Source of the DNA: JAICUY01 sp963716585
Lineage (GTDB): Bacteria > Chloroflexota > Limnocylindria > QHBO01
NCBI GenBank assembly: GCA_963716585.1
Contig: CAVQTN010000004.1
Span: 248,001-312,000 of the forward strand
Length of the DNA stretch: 64,000 nt
Reading direction: 5' to 3'
Shown: positions 48,776-56,919 of the stretch, one piece after another
Position numbering within the stretch: position 1 is the stretch's first letter
How the letters are laid out: each line of letters opens with the position of its first letter
Notes under the pieces: generated by a model
Databases searched by the model: none
What the model was told of the DNA's origin: nothing
The model's input: the letters and a program-made list of their open reading frames with translations, nothing else
Position numbers and translations under genes: made by a program

Positions 48776-50746
48776 CTACGCAGCGCTCACCTTCCGCGAC
48801 TTCGGGTGCCGCTGGAAGGAGACGCCGAGCTCGCTGAGCTTCTCACGTACCTGCTCCTCGATCCCCGGCACGTCGATGCGCTGCTGCCGGCGCAGGTCGT
48901 CGATTGGGCCGTGATGCACGAACCCCTCGCTCAGTGCGATCTTCAGCAGCGGAACGTGGATCTCGGCCCGGTTCAGCGCATCGAGCATGCCGTCGCCGAA
49001 ACCTCCCATCGCCGCCGACTCCTCGGCCGTGACGACCAGCCGTTTGCCGGCCGCATGCTCGGCGATGAGCGCCTCGTCGAGTGGCTTGGCCCAGCGGGCA
49101 TTGATCACCGTGGAGCTCAATCCGAACGAGGACTCCAGCTCGGCGGCGACGTGCCGCAGCCGTTGGACGATCGGCCCGAAGCCGGCGAACAGCAGGTCGG
49201 CCCCTTCGCTCAGTACTTCGCCACGTCCGACCTCGAGCACAGAGCCGATGCGATCCGGGAGGTCCTCGCCGGTGTCGCGCGGAAAGTGCAGCGACATCGG
49301 TCCGTTCCAGGCGAACGCCGTCGCGACCATGTCGCGCATCTCCTGCTCGTCCTTGGGCGATCCGATCACCAGGTTGGGCAGCGACCGCTGCGCCGGAAGG
49401 GTGAACATGCCCTGGTGCGAGGTGCCGTCCTCGCCGACCAGGCCGGCGCGATCGATGGCCAGCAGCACCGGCAGGTCGTTCTGGCAGACGTCGTGGACCA
49501 GCTGATCGTAGGCGCGCTGGCTGAAGGTCGAGTACAGCGACACGACCGGCCGGCGACCAGCCAGCGCCAGGCCCGCGGCCAGGGTCACGGCATGCTGCTC
49601 GGCAATCCCCACGTCGAAGAAGCGCCGCGGGAAGCGCTCCTCGAAATGGGCGAGCCCCGTGCCGGTCGGCATGCCGGCGGTGATGGCGCAGATGCGCTCG
49701 TCATCAGCCGCCAGCCGAATGAGCTCCTCCACGAAGGTCTGGGTATAGGTCTTCGGCTTGCGCTTGCCCGCGCCGGCACCGACCGGCAGCGGCTCCTCGG
49801 TCGGATCGATGAGGCCGAGATCGATGGGCGGCAGCGACGCGCCGTGGAAGGAGACCGAGTCGGCCTCGGCCGGCGCGTAGCCGCGGCCCTTCACCGTCTT
49901 GACGTGGACGAGCACCGGGCCGCGCAGCTGGAACGCCCGCTCGAAGGCGCTCTCCAGCTCGCGTCGGTTGTGGCCGTCGAGCACCCCGATGTAGGTCAGC
50001 CCCATGTCCTCGAAGAAGCCGACGTTGGCCCATGAGCGCTTGAAGCCCTCCTTGGTGAACGCCAGCGCGTCGAACATCGGCTTGCCGACGAGGGGGATGC
50101 GCTCGAGAAGCCCCTTCGTTGCGGACTTGGTGCCCTGGTAGGCACGCGTCAGCCGTAGCTTGTTGAGCCGGGTGGAGAGACCGCCCACCGACGGGCTGAT
50201 GCTCATCTCGTTGTCGTTCAGCACGATCAACAGCCGGTGCTTGGTGTGACCGAGGTGGTTAAGCGCCTCCATGGTCAGGCCGCTCTGCAGCGCCGCATCA
50301 CCGACGCACACCGCGATCCGCTGACGCCGTCCCGGGTCGCCGGCCGGCAGCAGGTCACGGGCCGCTGCCAGCCCCACCCCGATGCTCACCCCGGTGCCGG
50401 CATGACCGCCGTCGAAGACGTCGTGCTCGCTCTCGCTGCGACGCGGAAAGCCGCCCACGCCGTCGATCTGGCGCAGCGTCTCGAACCGGTCGCCGCGGCC
50501 GGTCAACAGCTTGTGGGCGTAGGCCTGGTGCCCGGTGTCCCACACGATCCGGTCGCGCGGCGAGTCCATCACGCGGTGCAGCGCCAGCGCGATCTCGACC
50601 GCACCCAGCGACGAGGCGAGGTGCCCGCCGGTCTGCTTCACGGTGCGGACCATGGTTCCCCGCATCGCGGCGGCCAGCCGGTCGAGGTCTGCATCGGTCA
50701 TGGCACGCAGCTGGGCGGGATCGGTCAGGTGGTCGAGCGAACGCAA
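48776..50746 (-). CDS. dxs: 1-deoxy-D-xylulose-5-phosphate synthase
   Basis: First step of the MEP isoprenoid pathway, a thiamine-diphosphate transketolase-like enzyme. The 656-residue protein has GGHLASSLGAVEIALALHRV, WDTGHQAYAHKLLTGR, FDGGHAGTGVSIGVGLA, LNDNEMSISPSVGG, HVKTVKGRGYAPAE, and FDVGIAEQHAVTLAAGLA. The thiamine motif usually reading GDGA is GDAA here (CVGDAALQSGL), while the partner NDN is normal. TTG at 50746 has GGAG seven bases upstream; a CTG at 50758 is an alternative. TATACT lies at 50786-50781. Confidence 0.96.
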   Translation of the reverse strand: MRSLDHLTDPAQLRAMTDADLDRLAAAMRGTMVRTVKQTGGHLASSLGAVEIALALHRVMDSPRDRIVWDTGHQAYAHKLLTGRGDRFETLRQIDGVGGFPRRSESEHDVFDGGHAGTGVSIGVGLAAARDLLPAGDPGRRQRIAVCVGDAALQSGLTMEALNHLGHTKHRLLIVLNDNEMSISPSVGGLSTRLNKLRLTRAYQGTKSATKGLLERIPLVGKPMFDALAFTKEGFKRSWANVGFFEDMGLTYIGVLDGHNRRELESAFERAFQLRGPVLVHVKTVKGRGYAPAEADSVSFHGASLPPIDLGLIDPTEEPLPVGAGAGKRKPKTYTQTFVEELIRLAADDERICAITAGMPTGTGLAHFEERFPRRFFDVGIAEQHAVTLAAGLALAGRRPVVSLYSTFSQRAYDQLVHDVCQNDLPVLLAIDRAGLVGEDGTSHQGMFTLPAQRSLPNLVIGSPKDEQEMRDMVATAFAWNGPMSLHFPRDTGEDLPDRIGSVLEVGRGEVLSEGADLLFAGFGPIVQRLRHVAAELESSFGLSSTVINARWAKPLDEALIAEHAAGKRLVVTAEESAAMGGFGDGMLDALNRAEIHVPLLKIALSEGFVHHGPIDDLRRQQRIDVPGIEEQVREKLSELGVSFQRHPKSRKVSAA

Positions 50747-50780
50747 CGGCGACTCCAGATCTGGATGGACGAGCGTGAAA

Positions 50781-50786
50781 AGTATA
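50781..50786 (-). promoter_or_regulatory. -10 element of dxs
   Basis: TATACT (50786-50781, minus) gives a leader of about 30 bases to the TTG start, which has its own GGAG site; thus a leadered promoter in contrast to the leaderless ones nearby. Confidence 0.45.
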
Positions 50787-50808
50787 GACCGGCGTCTCGT
50801 GGCGCCCG

Positions 50809-51246
50809 CTACCCGAGGTCCTTCTCGAAGTAGTACGAGTGTTTCACGATTCGGTATCCCTCGCGCTCGTAGAAGCGATGCGCGCGCTGCCGTGTCTGCC
50901 GCGAATAGACGGTCAGGCGCGCGATGCCACGCTCGAGGGCCCAGGCCTCCCCGGCTACCAACAGCCGGCGGCCGACGCCCTGCGAGCGATGCTGCTCGTC
51001 CACCACGAGCCCGCCGATGCGGACGCTCGGCAGGCTCTCGAGGCTGCGATGCACGGTCACATGGAGCCATCCGACGGGCCGATCCGTGTCGTCCGTGGCA
51101 ACCAGGATCCGCGAAGCATCGTCATCGAGCAGGGCGGTGAGGCGCGGACCCAGCTCGTCTTCCGTGACCGGGTAGCCCAGCTGCGTCGTCAGCTCCGCGA
51201 GCTGGACGACATCGTCAGCGTTCGCACGACGCACCCGAATTGTCAT
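50809..51246 (-). CDS. GNAT-family N-acetyltransferase
   Basis: Acetyl-CoA-dependent transferase of 145 residues. The order of motifs is typical: N-terminal IRVRRANADDVVQLAELTTQLGYP, motif A RIGGLVVDEQHRSQGVGRRLL near residues 77-97 with the pyrophosphate-binding Q/RxxGxG/A loop, and motif B HRFYEREGYRIVKHSYYFEK. The 'TTQLGYP' beginning resembles aminoglycoside 6'-like and general GNAT hypotheticals. Acceptor unknown. It stands alone, 85 bases after xseB and just upstream of dxs. Confidence 0.9.
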   Translation of the reverse strand: MTIRVRRANADDVVQLAELTTQLGYPVTEDELGPRLTALLDDDASRILVATDDTDRPVGWLHVTVHRSLESLPSVRIGGLVVDEQHRSQGVGRRLLVAGEAWALERGIARLTVYSRQTRQRAHRFYEREGYRIVKHSYYFEKDLG

Positions 51247-51331
51247 CCGAAGTCGCCACGGCCCCTCCCAGCCGGCGAGCTGTCGGCCCAGGACAGGGCT
51301 GGCGGCCAGGCGCTCAGGCGCCGCCGAGCAG

Positions 51332-51589
51332 TCAGCTTGTTTCCTCCCCTTGAGGCTGTCGCACGCCGCGGCCGAGCTCGGTGATCTTCAGCTCGGCGTC
51401 GCGCAGGCGTGCCTCGCAGGCTGCATGCAGGCGCAGTCCTTCGCGGTAGAGCACGATGCTCTCCTCGAGACCGACGCTCCCGGCCTCGAGCTGCTGCACG
51501 ATGCGCTGCAGCTCCACGACAAGCTCGTCGAACGGCCGCGCGGCCAGCTCCTCGTCGCTCGGTACCTGCGTCACGGTCTGGTCGCTCAC
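51332..51589 (-). CDS. xseB: Exodeoxyribonuclease VII small subunit
   Basis: Small helical subunit that binds XseA in the single-strand DNA exonuclease VII. The 85-residue protein has PFDELVVELQRIVQQLEAGSV and GLEESIVLYREGLRLHAACE, the family pattern, and ends in a short charged tail. GTG at 51589 overlaps the xseA stop (GTGA). A weak GGCGC/GCGCC hairpin lies just downstream at 51309-51322 with no T-run. Confidence 0.94.
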   Translation of the reverse strand: MSDQTVTQVPSDEELAARPFDELVVELQRIVQQLEAGSVGLEESIVLYREGLRLHAACEARLRDAELKITELGRGVRQPQGEETS

Positions 51590-52845
51590 AGCAGCTCCTC
51601 GTCGCCGTCGAGTGTCAGCCCCTCGACGCGTGCCGCAAGGCTACCCCGCGCGACGACGACCTCGAGCGCCTCACCGACGTGCGCTTCCTCCGCCGACCGC
51701 ACGATCTGGCCGCTCGCCAGCCGCGCCACGGCGTAGCCGCGTTCCAGGGTGGCCCGCGGCCCCAGCGCCCGCAGCGCGTCCCGCATGCCGGCCAGAGTGG
51801 CGGAGTCGCGAGCGAGGCCGCTGACCAGCGACCGGTGCCCGCGATCGACGAGCTCCGCGGCCTGCTGCCGCGCCGCTTCGAGGTTCGGGGCGCGGGCGAT
51901 CAGCGCCCGCTCTTCCGCTCCGAGCAGCCGACGACGATCCGCAGCGCGTCCCAGGAGGGCGGTGGACGCACGCTCACGCAGGCGGCCGAGCACGGCGAGC
52001 ATCTGCGACGCGTCGGGCACGGCCAGCTCCGCGGCCGCGGAAGGTGTGGGCGCCCGGAGATCAGCGGCGAAGTCGGCGAGGGTCACATCACTCTCGTGGC
52101 CCACGCCCACGACGACCGGCATCGGCGAGGCCACCACGCAGCGCACGACGCGCTCGTCATTGAACGGCCACAGGTCCTCCAGCGAACCGCCGCCCCTGGC
52201 CAGGATGACCAGGTCGAGTGACGAATCGGCGTACAGGCGCTGCAGTGCACGGACGATGGCGGGGGCGGCGGTGCTCCCCTGGACGAGTGACGGCGACAGG
52301 ACCAGCTCGACCATCGGATAGCGGCGGCGCATCACGTTGCCGATGTCGCGCCACACCGCGCCCACCGGCGAGGTGACAACCCCGATCCGCCGGGGCCAGC
52401 GCGGCAGCTCGCGCTTGCGGCCGGCCTCGAACAGGCCTTCGGCGGCCAGCTTGACGCGCAGCGCCTCGTACTGGGCATGCAGGTCGCCGGCGCCGGCCGG
52501 CGTGATCTCGTACGCGTACAGCTGGTAGATGCCCTGCGGCTCGTAGGCGCGCACGCGACCGTGGATCACCACCTGCATGCCGTGCGTGGGGCGAACCAGC
52601 GAACGAGCCAGCTCCTCGCGGAACATCACCGCGCGAACCTGCGAAGCGCCGTCCTTCAGCGTGAAGAAACAGTGCCCCGACGGTGGGAATGACGGCTGGC
52701 TGACCTCGCCTTCGACCCACACGTCGGCGAGCGCGGGGTCGCCGTCGAGCAGCGCCCGCACGCGGCGGTTCAGGTCGGTGACGCGCAGGATGCGTGGCGC
52801 AGACGGAGCCGTCTCCCAGAGCGTCGGCTGCTCAGGCATCGCCAT
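51586..52845 (-). CDS. xseA: Exodeoxyribonuclease VII large subunit
   Basis: Catalytic subunit of exonuclease VII. The 419-residue protein has an N-terminal OB domain (LADVWVEGEVSQPSFPPSGHCFFTLKDG, near residue 33), the catalytic domain with RIGVVTSPVGAVWRDI near residue 140, ILARGGGSLEDLWPFNDE near residue 192, VGVGHESDVTLADFAADLRAPTPSAAAEL, and a long coiled-coil tail. Start at ATG 52845 (MAMPEQ), just after the efp stop; ATG 52839 and GTG 52857 are close alternatives. Confidence 0.95.
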   Translation of the reverse strand: MAMPEQPTLWETAPSAPRILRVTDLNRRVRALLDGDPALADVWVEGEVSQPSFPPSGHCFFTLKDGASQVRAVMFREELARSLVRPTHGMQVVIHGRVRAYEPQGIYQLYAYEITPAGAGDLHAQYEALRVKLAAEGLFEAGRKRELPRWPRRIGVVTSPVGAVWRDIGNVMRRRYPMVELVLSPSLVQGSTAAPAIVRALQRLYADSSLDLVILARGGGSLEDLWPFNDERVVRCVVASPMPVVVGVGHESDVTLADFAADLRAPTPSAAAELAVPDASQMLAVLGRLRERASTALLGRAADRRRLLGAEERALIARAPNLEAARQQAAELVDRGHRSLVSGLARDSATLAGMRDALRALGPRATLERGYAVARLASGQIVRSAEEAHVGEALEVVVARGSLAARVEGLTLDGDEELL

Positions 52846-52870
52846 CAGGCCCGGCACGTAGCGGATTCGG

Positions 52871-53431
52871 TCACTGCACCCGGGTGACGTAGTCGCCGGT
52901 GCGGGTGTCGATGCGCAGCAGGTCACCCTCGCCGACGAAGAGCGGCACCTGCACGATCAGGCCCGTTTCGACCGTGGCGGCCTTCTTGGCACCGGCGGCC
53001 GTGTCTCCGGCGAATCCGGGCTCCGTGGTGACCACCCGCAGGTCGACCGTGACCGGCAGGTCGACGCCCAGGATCTCGTTCTCGTAGTTGCTGACGAAGA
53101 GGTCGGTGTTCTCGACCAGGTACTTCGCGTCATCACCGAGCAGCGTTGCTGGCACGGAAAACTGGTCGTAGGTCTCGCTGTCCATGAAATGGTAGGCGTC
53201 GTCGTCGCTGTACAGGTACTGCACCTTGCGCTGCTCCACGCGAGCTCGTGGCCAGCGTGTGCCGGCCTGGAACGTGCGCTCGACGATGTCGCCCTTGCGC
53301 ACGTTCTGCAGCTTCATGCGGACCTGCGCCGAACCTCGCGCCATCTTGATATGGCTCCAGTCGAGCACCTTCATCAGCTGGCCGTCCAGCTCGATGATGA
53401 TTCCCTTCTTGACATCGCCGGTGCTGATCAC
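52871..53431 (-). CDS. efp: Translation elongation factor P
   Basis: Relieves ribosome stalling at polyproline. The 186-residue protein begins ISTGDVKKGIIIELDGQLMKVLDWSHIKMARGSAQVR. In most bacteria the tip of the first loop is PGKG with a modified Lys; here it is MARG, with Arg at that position, so EpmA-type lysylation is impossible at that site. The middle and end (QYLYSDDDAYHFMDSETYDQ, EPGFAGDTAAGAKKAATVETG, VPLFVGEGD, IDTRTGDYVTRV) are canonical. GTG at 53431; GGAGG lies 13 bases upstream. Confidence 0.96.
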   Translation of the reverse strand: MISTGDVKKGIIIELDGQLMKVLDWSHIKMARGSAQVRMKLQNVRKGDIVERTFQAGTRWPRARVEQRKVQYLYSDDDAYHFMDSETYDQFSVPATLLGDDAKYLVENTDLFVSNYENEILGVDLPVTVDLRVVTTEPGFAGDTAAGAKKAATVETGLIVQVPLFVGEGDLLRIDTRTGDYVTRVQ

Positions 53432-53483
53432 GTGCTAACCGATGCCTCCCATGGAGCGCCGCCAAGTCGGGCGGCCGCAAGAT

Positions 53484-53561
53484 TCAGATGACGATGAGCT
53501 CCCGCGACGCGCTGGTCAGCCGGCGCGGGCCGTCCTCGTCGAGCAGTACGTCGTCCTCGAT
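53484..53561 (-). pseudogene. C-terminal remnant of an Xaa-Pro aminopeptidase (pepQ-like)
   Basis: Right after the mltG stop, in the same frame, 25 codons read IEDDVLLDEDGPRRLTSASR and end ELIVI before a TGA. This is the typical last stretch of M24 Xaa-Pro peptidases, where 'G.RIEDDVLVTEDGxxxLT...ELI' closes the protein. A pepQ-type gene commonly stands immediately before efp in bacteria. The rest of the gene is absent, so a deletion ending near the mltG stop removed it. The span has no start codon or ribosome site of its own. Confidence 0.65.
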
Positions 53562-54890
53562 TCATTGCCCGGCACACTCCTCGTTGGCCTTGGCGATGTT
53601 GGCTTCGTGCTGCGCCAGCGTCCTGGCGAAGTAGTGCGACCCATCGCGCTTTCCGCCCGGGCAGGCGGCCACGAAGTACAGGTTGGCGCCCTTGGGTGCA
53701 GCCACGGCGCCCAGCGACGAAGCGCGCGGCGCGGCAATCGGGGTGGGCGGCAGGCCGGGGTTGAGGTAGGTCTGGTAGCCGGCCAGCTCCTTCGGCCAGT
53801 CGGCGCCGACATCCTTGCCCGCGACCTGCAGCGGCGCCCACCAGTCGATCTTGCCCCACTGGTCGATCGGCGCCTTGCCGTGCTCGGCGGTCGCCAGCCC
53901 GTACTGCAGAGTCGGATCGGCGTTCAGGATGCCGTTCGTCTGGCCGTTGTCGGGGTTCTGCAGGCGGTTGATGTACACGCCCCCGATGAGCGGCCGCTCG
54001 GCGTCAAGGACGGCTTCTCGCTCCACAATCGATGCGATCTTCACGGCGTCGTCCACGGAAATGCCCTGCTGCGCCAGACCGTCCATGATGGCGGGCGTCA
54101 GGTGGGCCTTGAACGTGTCGAGCAGCTTCTCGAGCACCGTGCGGGCACTCGAGTTCGCGTCGAGCTTGTAGGTGTCCGGATACAGGTACCCCTCCAGCGA
54201 CCGGCCCACCGGCAGGTTGGCGAAGAAGTCGTACTTGGCCAGCAGATCGGCCGGAGGGTCCTTCACCAGCCTGGCGAACTCGTCGATGTTCATCGTGCTG
54301 CGGGTCGTCGCCAGGTAGGCCACGACCTGCTCGAGCCGCCAGCCTTCGCCGATGCGGACGGCAATCTCCGGCCCGGCCTTCTGACGTAGGGCGGCGACGA
54401 TCTCGCTCGGTTTCAGGCTGGGCGTCAGGTCGTAGGTGCCCGCCTGCAACGTGCCGGAGCGCCCGGCCTGCATGACCGCATATTGGAATGCCAGCTCGGA
54501 GCTGATGAGGCCCTTCGTAAACAGCAAGTGCCCGATCTGCGCGTCATTCGCCCCAGGCGCAACGGTCACCGTGACTCGCGCGGCCACGCCATCCTTCGCG
54601 GCGTCCGACAGCTCGCCTGGCCGGTACCACTGCACGAAATTGCGGACGATGCCGTGCTCGATCGAGCCCGGATTCTCCTCGACCCAGGCCAGCAGCCGCG
54701 GCGCGAACGCCAGGAATCCGACGAAGATGACGACCCCCGCGATGGCCGCGACGGCCGCGAACCATGCCAGCAGGACAACCGGCTGCATCCGGCGTCGTCG
54801 GCGCAGCGGGCCTTCGCGGTGATCGCGTAGCTGCCGAATCCGCGCGTTGCGGCGCTCGTCCAGGTCCCGCTGGCCCGGGCGACGGGTCAT
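53562..54890 (-). CDS. mltG: Endolytic transglycosylase MltG (YceG-like)
   Basis: Membrane-anchored lytic transglycosylase that trims growing peptidoglycan strands. The 442-residue protein has a basic cytoplasmic N-terminus, one helix (AAVAAIAGVVIFVGFLAFA, ~residues 42-60), a LysM-like region, and the catalytic YceG domain: LEGYLYPDTYKLDANS with the active Glu near residue 211, IASIVEREAVLDAERPLIGGVYINRL, and NTY-like TYLNPGLPPTPIAAP. ATG overlaps the ruvX stop (ATGA). Confidence 0.95.
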   Translation of the reverse strand: MTRRPGQRDLDERRNARIRQLRDHREGPLRRRRRMQPVVLLAWFAAVAAIAGVVIFVGFLAFAPRLLAWVEENPGSIEHGIVRNFVQWYRPGELSDAAKDGVAARVTVTVAPGANDAQIGHLLFTKGLISSELAFQYAVMQAGRSGTLQAGTYDLTPSLKPSEIVAALRQKAGPEIAVRIGEGWRLEQVVAYLATTRSTMNIDEFARLVKDPPADLLAKYDFFANLPVGRSLEGYLYPDTYKLDANSSARTVLEKLLDTFKAHLTPAIMDGLAQQGISVDDAVKIASIVEREAVLDAERPLIGGVYINRLQNPDNGQTNGILNADPTLQYGLATAEHGKAPIDQWGKIDWWAPLQVAGKDVGADWPKELAGYQTYLNPGLPPTPIAAPRASSLGAVAAPKGANLYFVAACPGGKRDGSHYFARTLAQHEANIAKANEECAGQ

Positions 54891-55303
54891 TCGCTGTCCT
54901 CGATCATGTCCAGGTATTGTTGCAGGATGATGCCGGCCGCCGCGGAGTCCAGCTCCCCGCTGGCGCGGCTCGGCCGCCGGCGCGCCACGGCCAGCCGCTC
55001 ACCCGCCTCCCAGCTGCTGAGGCGCTCGTCCACGTAGATCACCTCGAGCCCGGCGGCGCGAAGGAGCTGGCCGAAGTCCCGCGCCAGCGCTGCCTGTGAG
55101 CCCTCGCTGCCGTCCATGTTCAGGGGCAGGCCCACGATGACGCGCGTCGCCTGCTCGACTCCGGCCAGCCGCGCCAGCTCGCCCGCGTCCTGCTCGGCGC
55201 CGTGTGCCCGCAACGCGGGCCGAGTGAACGCCATGCCCGTCTCCGTGTCGCCGATGGCGAGGCCGATACGCCGCGTTCCATGGTCCACGCCGATGACCCG
55301 CAT
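54887..55303 (-). CDS. ruvX: Putative Holliday junction resolvase / pre-16S rRNA nuclease RuvX (YqgF)
   Basis: RNase H-like nuclease acting in 16S rRNA 5'-end maturation. The 138-residue protein has VIGVDHGTRRIGLAIGD with the first catalytic Asp near residue 6, RVIVGLPLNMDGSEG, VIYVDERLSSWEA, and the final Asp in GELDSAAAGIILQQYLD. The start ATG at 55303 shares a base with the stop of the upstream gene (TGATG); longer forms extend into that gene. ruvX next to mltG and alaS is a frequent arrangement. Confidence 0.94.
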   Translation of the reverse strand: MRVIGVDHGTRRIGLAIGDTETGMAFTRPALRAHGAEQDAGELARLAGVEQATRVIVGLPLNMDGSEGSQAALARDFGQLLRAAGLEVIYVDERLSSWEAGERLAVARRRPSRASGELDSAAAGIILQQYLDMIEDSE

Positions 55304-56916
55304 CACGGCGACTCCGACGCGGCGCGCGACGGCACGGGCGCCCCAACGATCTGGATGCTCACCCGCCAGTCCGTGCTCGGGATGCGGCTGACCCAGGCCG
55401 GCCACAGGCCGACGGCCACGTTGCCGACGTCGCCGAGAGCCGCCTGGGCCTCGGCGGGTGTCAAGCCGGCGAGGCGGTGGCGAATCGTCGCCTCGTCGAG
55501 ATTCGGTGCGGCCTGGCCGCTCACGACCGTCGCGACGCTCACGGCGTCACCGTTCAACCGCGCCGCCCCGACCGTGACCCTGATGCTGCCGGGAATGATG
55601 CTCGTTCCCGCCGGAAACTGGCCGCGGTCCGCTGTAAGCCGCTCGCGCGCGGCGGCCTCGACATCGGCGCGCTTCACCGCCGATCGGTCGTAGGCAAGAC
55701 GGCCGCTCAGCTCGAACGTCTCGTCGCCGCGCTTTCCGACGAGGTCCTTCGGTATGTCGACGGTCGGCGTCTCCGCGGGGTCAGGCGTCACGACCACCAG
55801 GTCGTCGTGCTCGGCCAACGCGGTCGCGAGCTGGGCCACGAGCGCGTCGGAGATCTGCTTGGCGAGGGCCTCGACATCGGCCTGGAGAACCTCGGGCGCG
55901 TGATTTTCAGCTCCCCCGCCGGTCGCCTCCGGGTTGTCGACCAGTCGATGGGACGTGTTCGGAAACCCGCGCAGGCAGAACGTCAGCCCGGCATCCTGGA
56001 TGGTGTCGATGGCGCCGGCCGGCACGTTGCCCGCCGCTCCAGGCTCGACCGCGGCCACGCCGACACTCTTTGTCCCCGGCTTGATGCCCTGCCCGGTGAA
56101 CTTGCCTTCCGGCACGACCACGGTTTCGGCCGTCTCGAAGACGACATCACCCGCGGCGAGCCGTGTGCCCTGCGGCACTCGGCAGCGCCCCGGGTTGCCG
56201 CTCTGGAAGACGACCGTCCCGGCCGCCGCCACGCGGTCAACGTGGTCACCGGTTGCCTTGCCACTCATCGTCAGCGGGATCGCGCCGCTGACGCGCTCGT
56301 GGACGGGCGATGCGATGTCGTAGCTCACCGGCCCGACCGGCCGTGCCTGCGGCGTGATGCGCACCGTGGCACCTGGCAGCACCGTCGCCGCGCCCCAGCC
56401 GAGCATGGCCAGGCCGGCGACCATCAGGATCGCCAGCGGCCACAACGGACGGGACCGCCGCCCCGGAACGCGACGCGAAACTCGGGGAGAGGGCCGCGGC
56501 GCGCGCCGCGACGGCGCAGCGACCGGGACCGCGCGCGTCTCATCACCCGGCGCGGCGCGGCGCGTCGAGCGCTCCGCATCCGGCGGACGCACGACATGGA
56601 TGGCGGCGCGCGGTGCCGGCGTCGCTTCGACCGCGGGGGTCCCGCCGGCCGTCGCGTCGGCCACCGAAGCGAAGGCCGCGATGCCGGCCTCACCGGCCAG
56701 TGTCCGGCCCAGCGGATCGGCGACGAGAGCCAGCTCGCGCCCCTCGTCCGCAGCGACGGCGGCCAGCAGGCGGAGCGCCACCGCCGACGAGGTCGCCTTG
56801 GTGCGACCGGGCGCGACCAGCACAAGCCGGGCCGCGTCCGCTTCGCGCAGCCGACGCACGACCGACGTGATCTCGTCGTCGGGCTCCAGGTAGATGATCT
56901 GCGGCTCGGACGCCAT
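55303..56916 (-). CDS. Baseplate J-like / membrane-anchored protein downstream of ftsA-like gene
   Basis: A 537-residue protein with an N-terminal cytoplasmic region (IIYLEPDDEITSVVRRLREA, a Rossmann-like ~110-residue segment), a basic Pro/Arg linker, one membrane helix (WPLAILMVAGLAMLGWGAA, ~residues 160-178), and a large extracytoplasmic domain with repeated beta-type segments (GTVVFQSG, GTRLAAGDVVFETAE, AVEPGAAGNVPAGAI) that resemble baseplate-J-like domains. Not part of a phage here: it follows an ftsA-like gene and overlaps ruvX. Role unknown, perhaps cell envelope. Two Cys (SGNPGRCRVP, LTFCLRGF) may form a disulfide. Confidence 0.75.
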   Translation of the reverse strand: MASEPQIIYLEPDDEITSVVRRLREADAARLVLVAPGRTKATSSAVALRLLAAVAADEGRELALVADPLGRTLAGEAGIAAFASVADATAGGTPAVEATPAPRAAIHVVRPPDAERSTRRAAPGDETRAVPVAAPSRRAPRPSPRVSRRVPGRRSRPLWPLAILMVAGLAMLGWGAATVLPGATVRITPQARPVGPVSYDIASPVHERVSGAIPLTMSGKATGDHVDRVAAAGTVVFQSGNPGRCRVPQGTRLAAGDVVFETAETVVVPEGKFTGQGIKPGTKSVGVAAVEPGAAGNVPAGAIDTIQDAGLTFCLRGFPNTSHRLVDNPEATGGGAENHAPEVLQADVEALAKQISDALVAQLATALAEHDDLVVVTPDPAETPTVDIPKDLVGKRGDETFELSGRLAYDRSAVKRADVEAAARERLTADRGQFPAGTSIIPGSIRVTVGAARLNGDAVSVATVVSGQAAPNLDEATIRHRLAGLTPAEAQAALGDVGNVAVGLWPAWVSRIPSTDWRVSIQIVGAPVPSRAASESP

Positions 56917-56919
56917 CGC

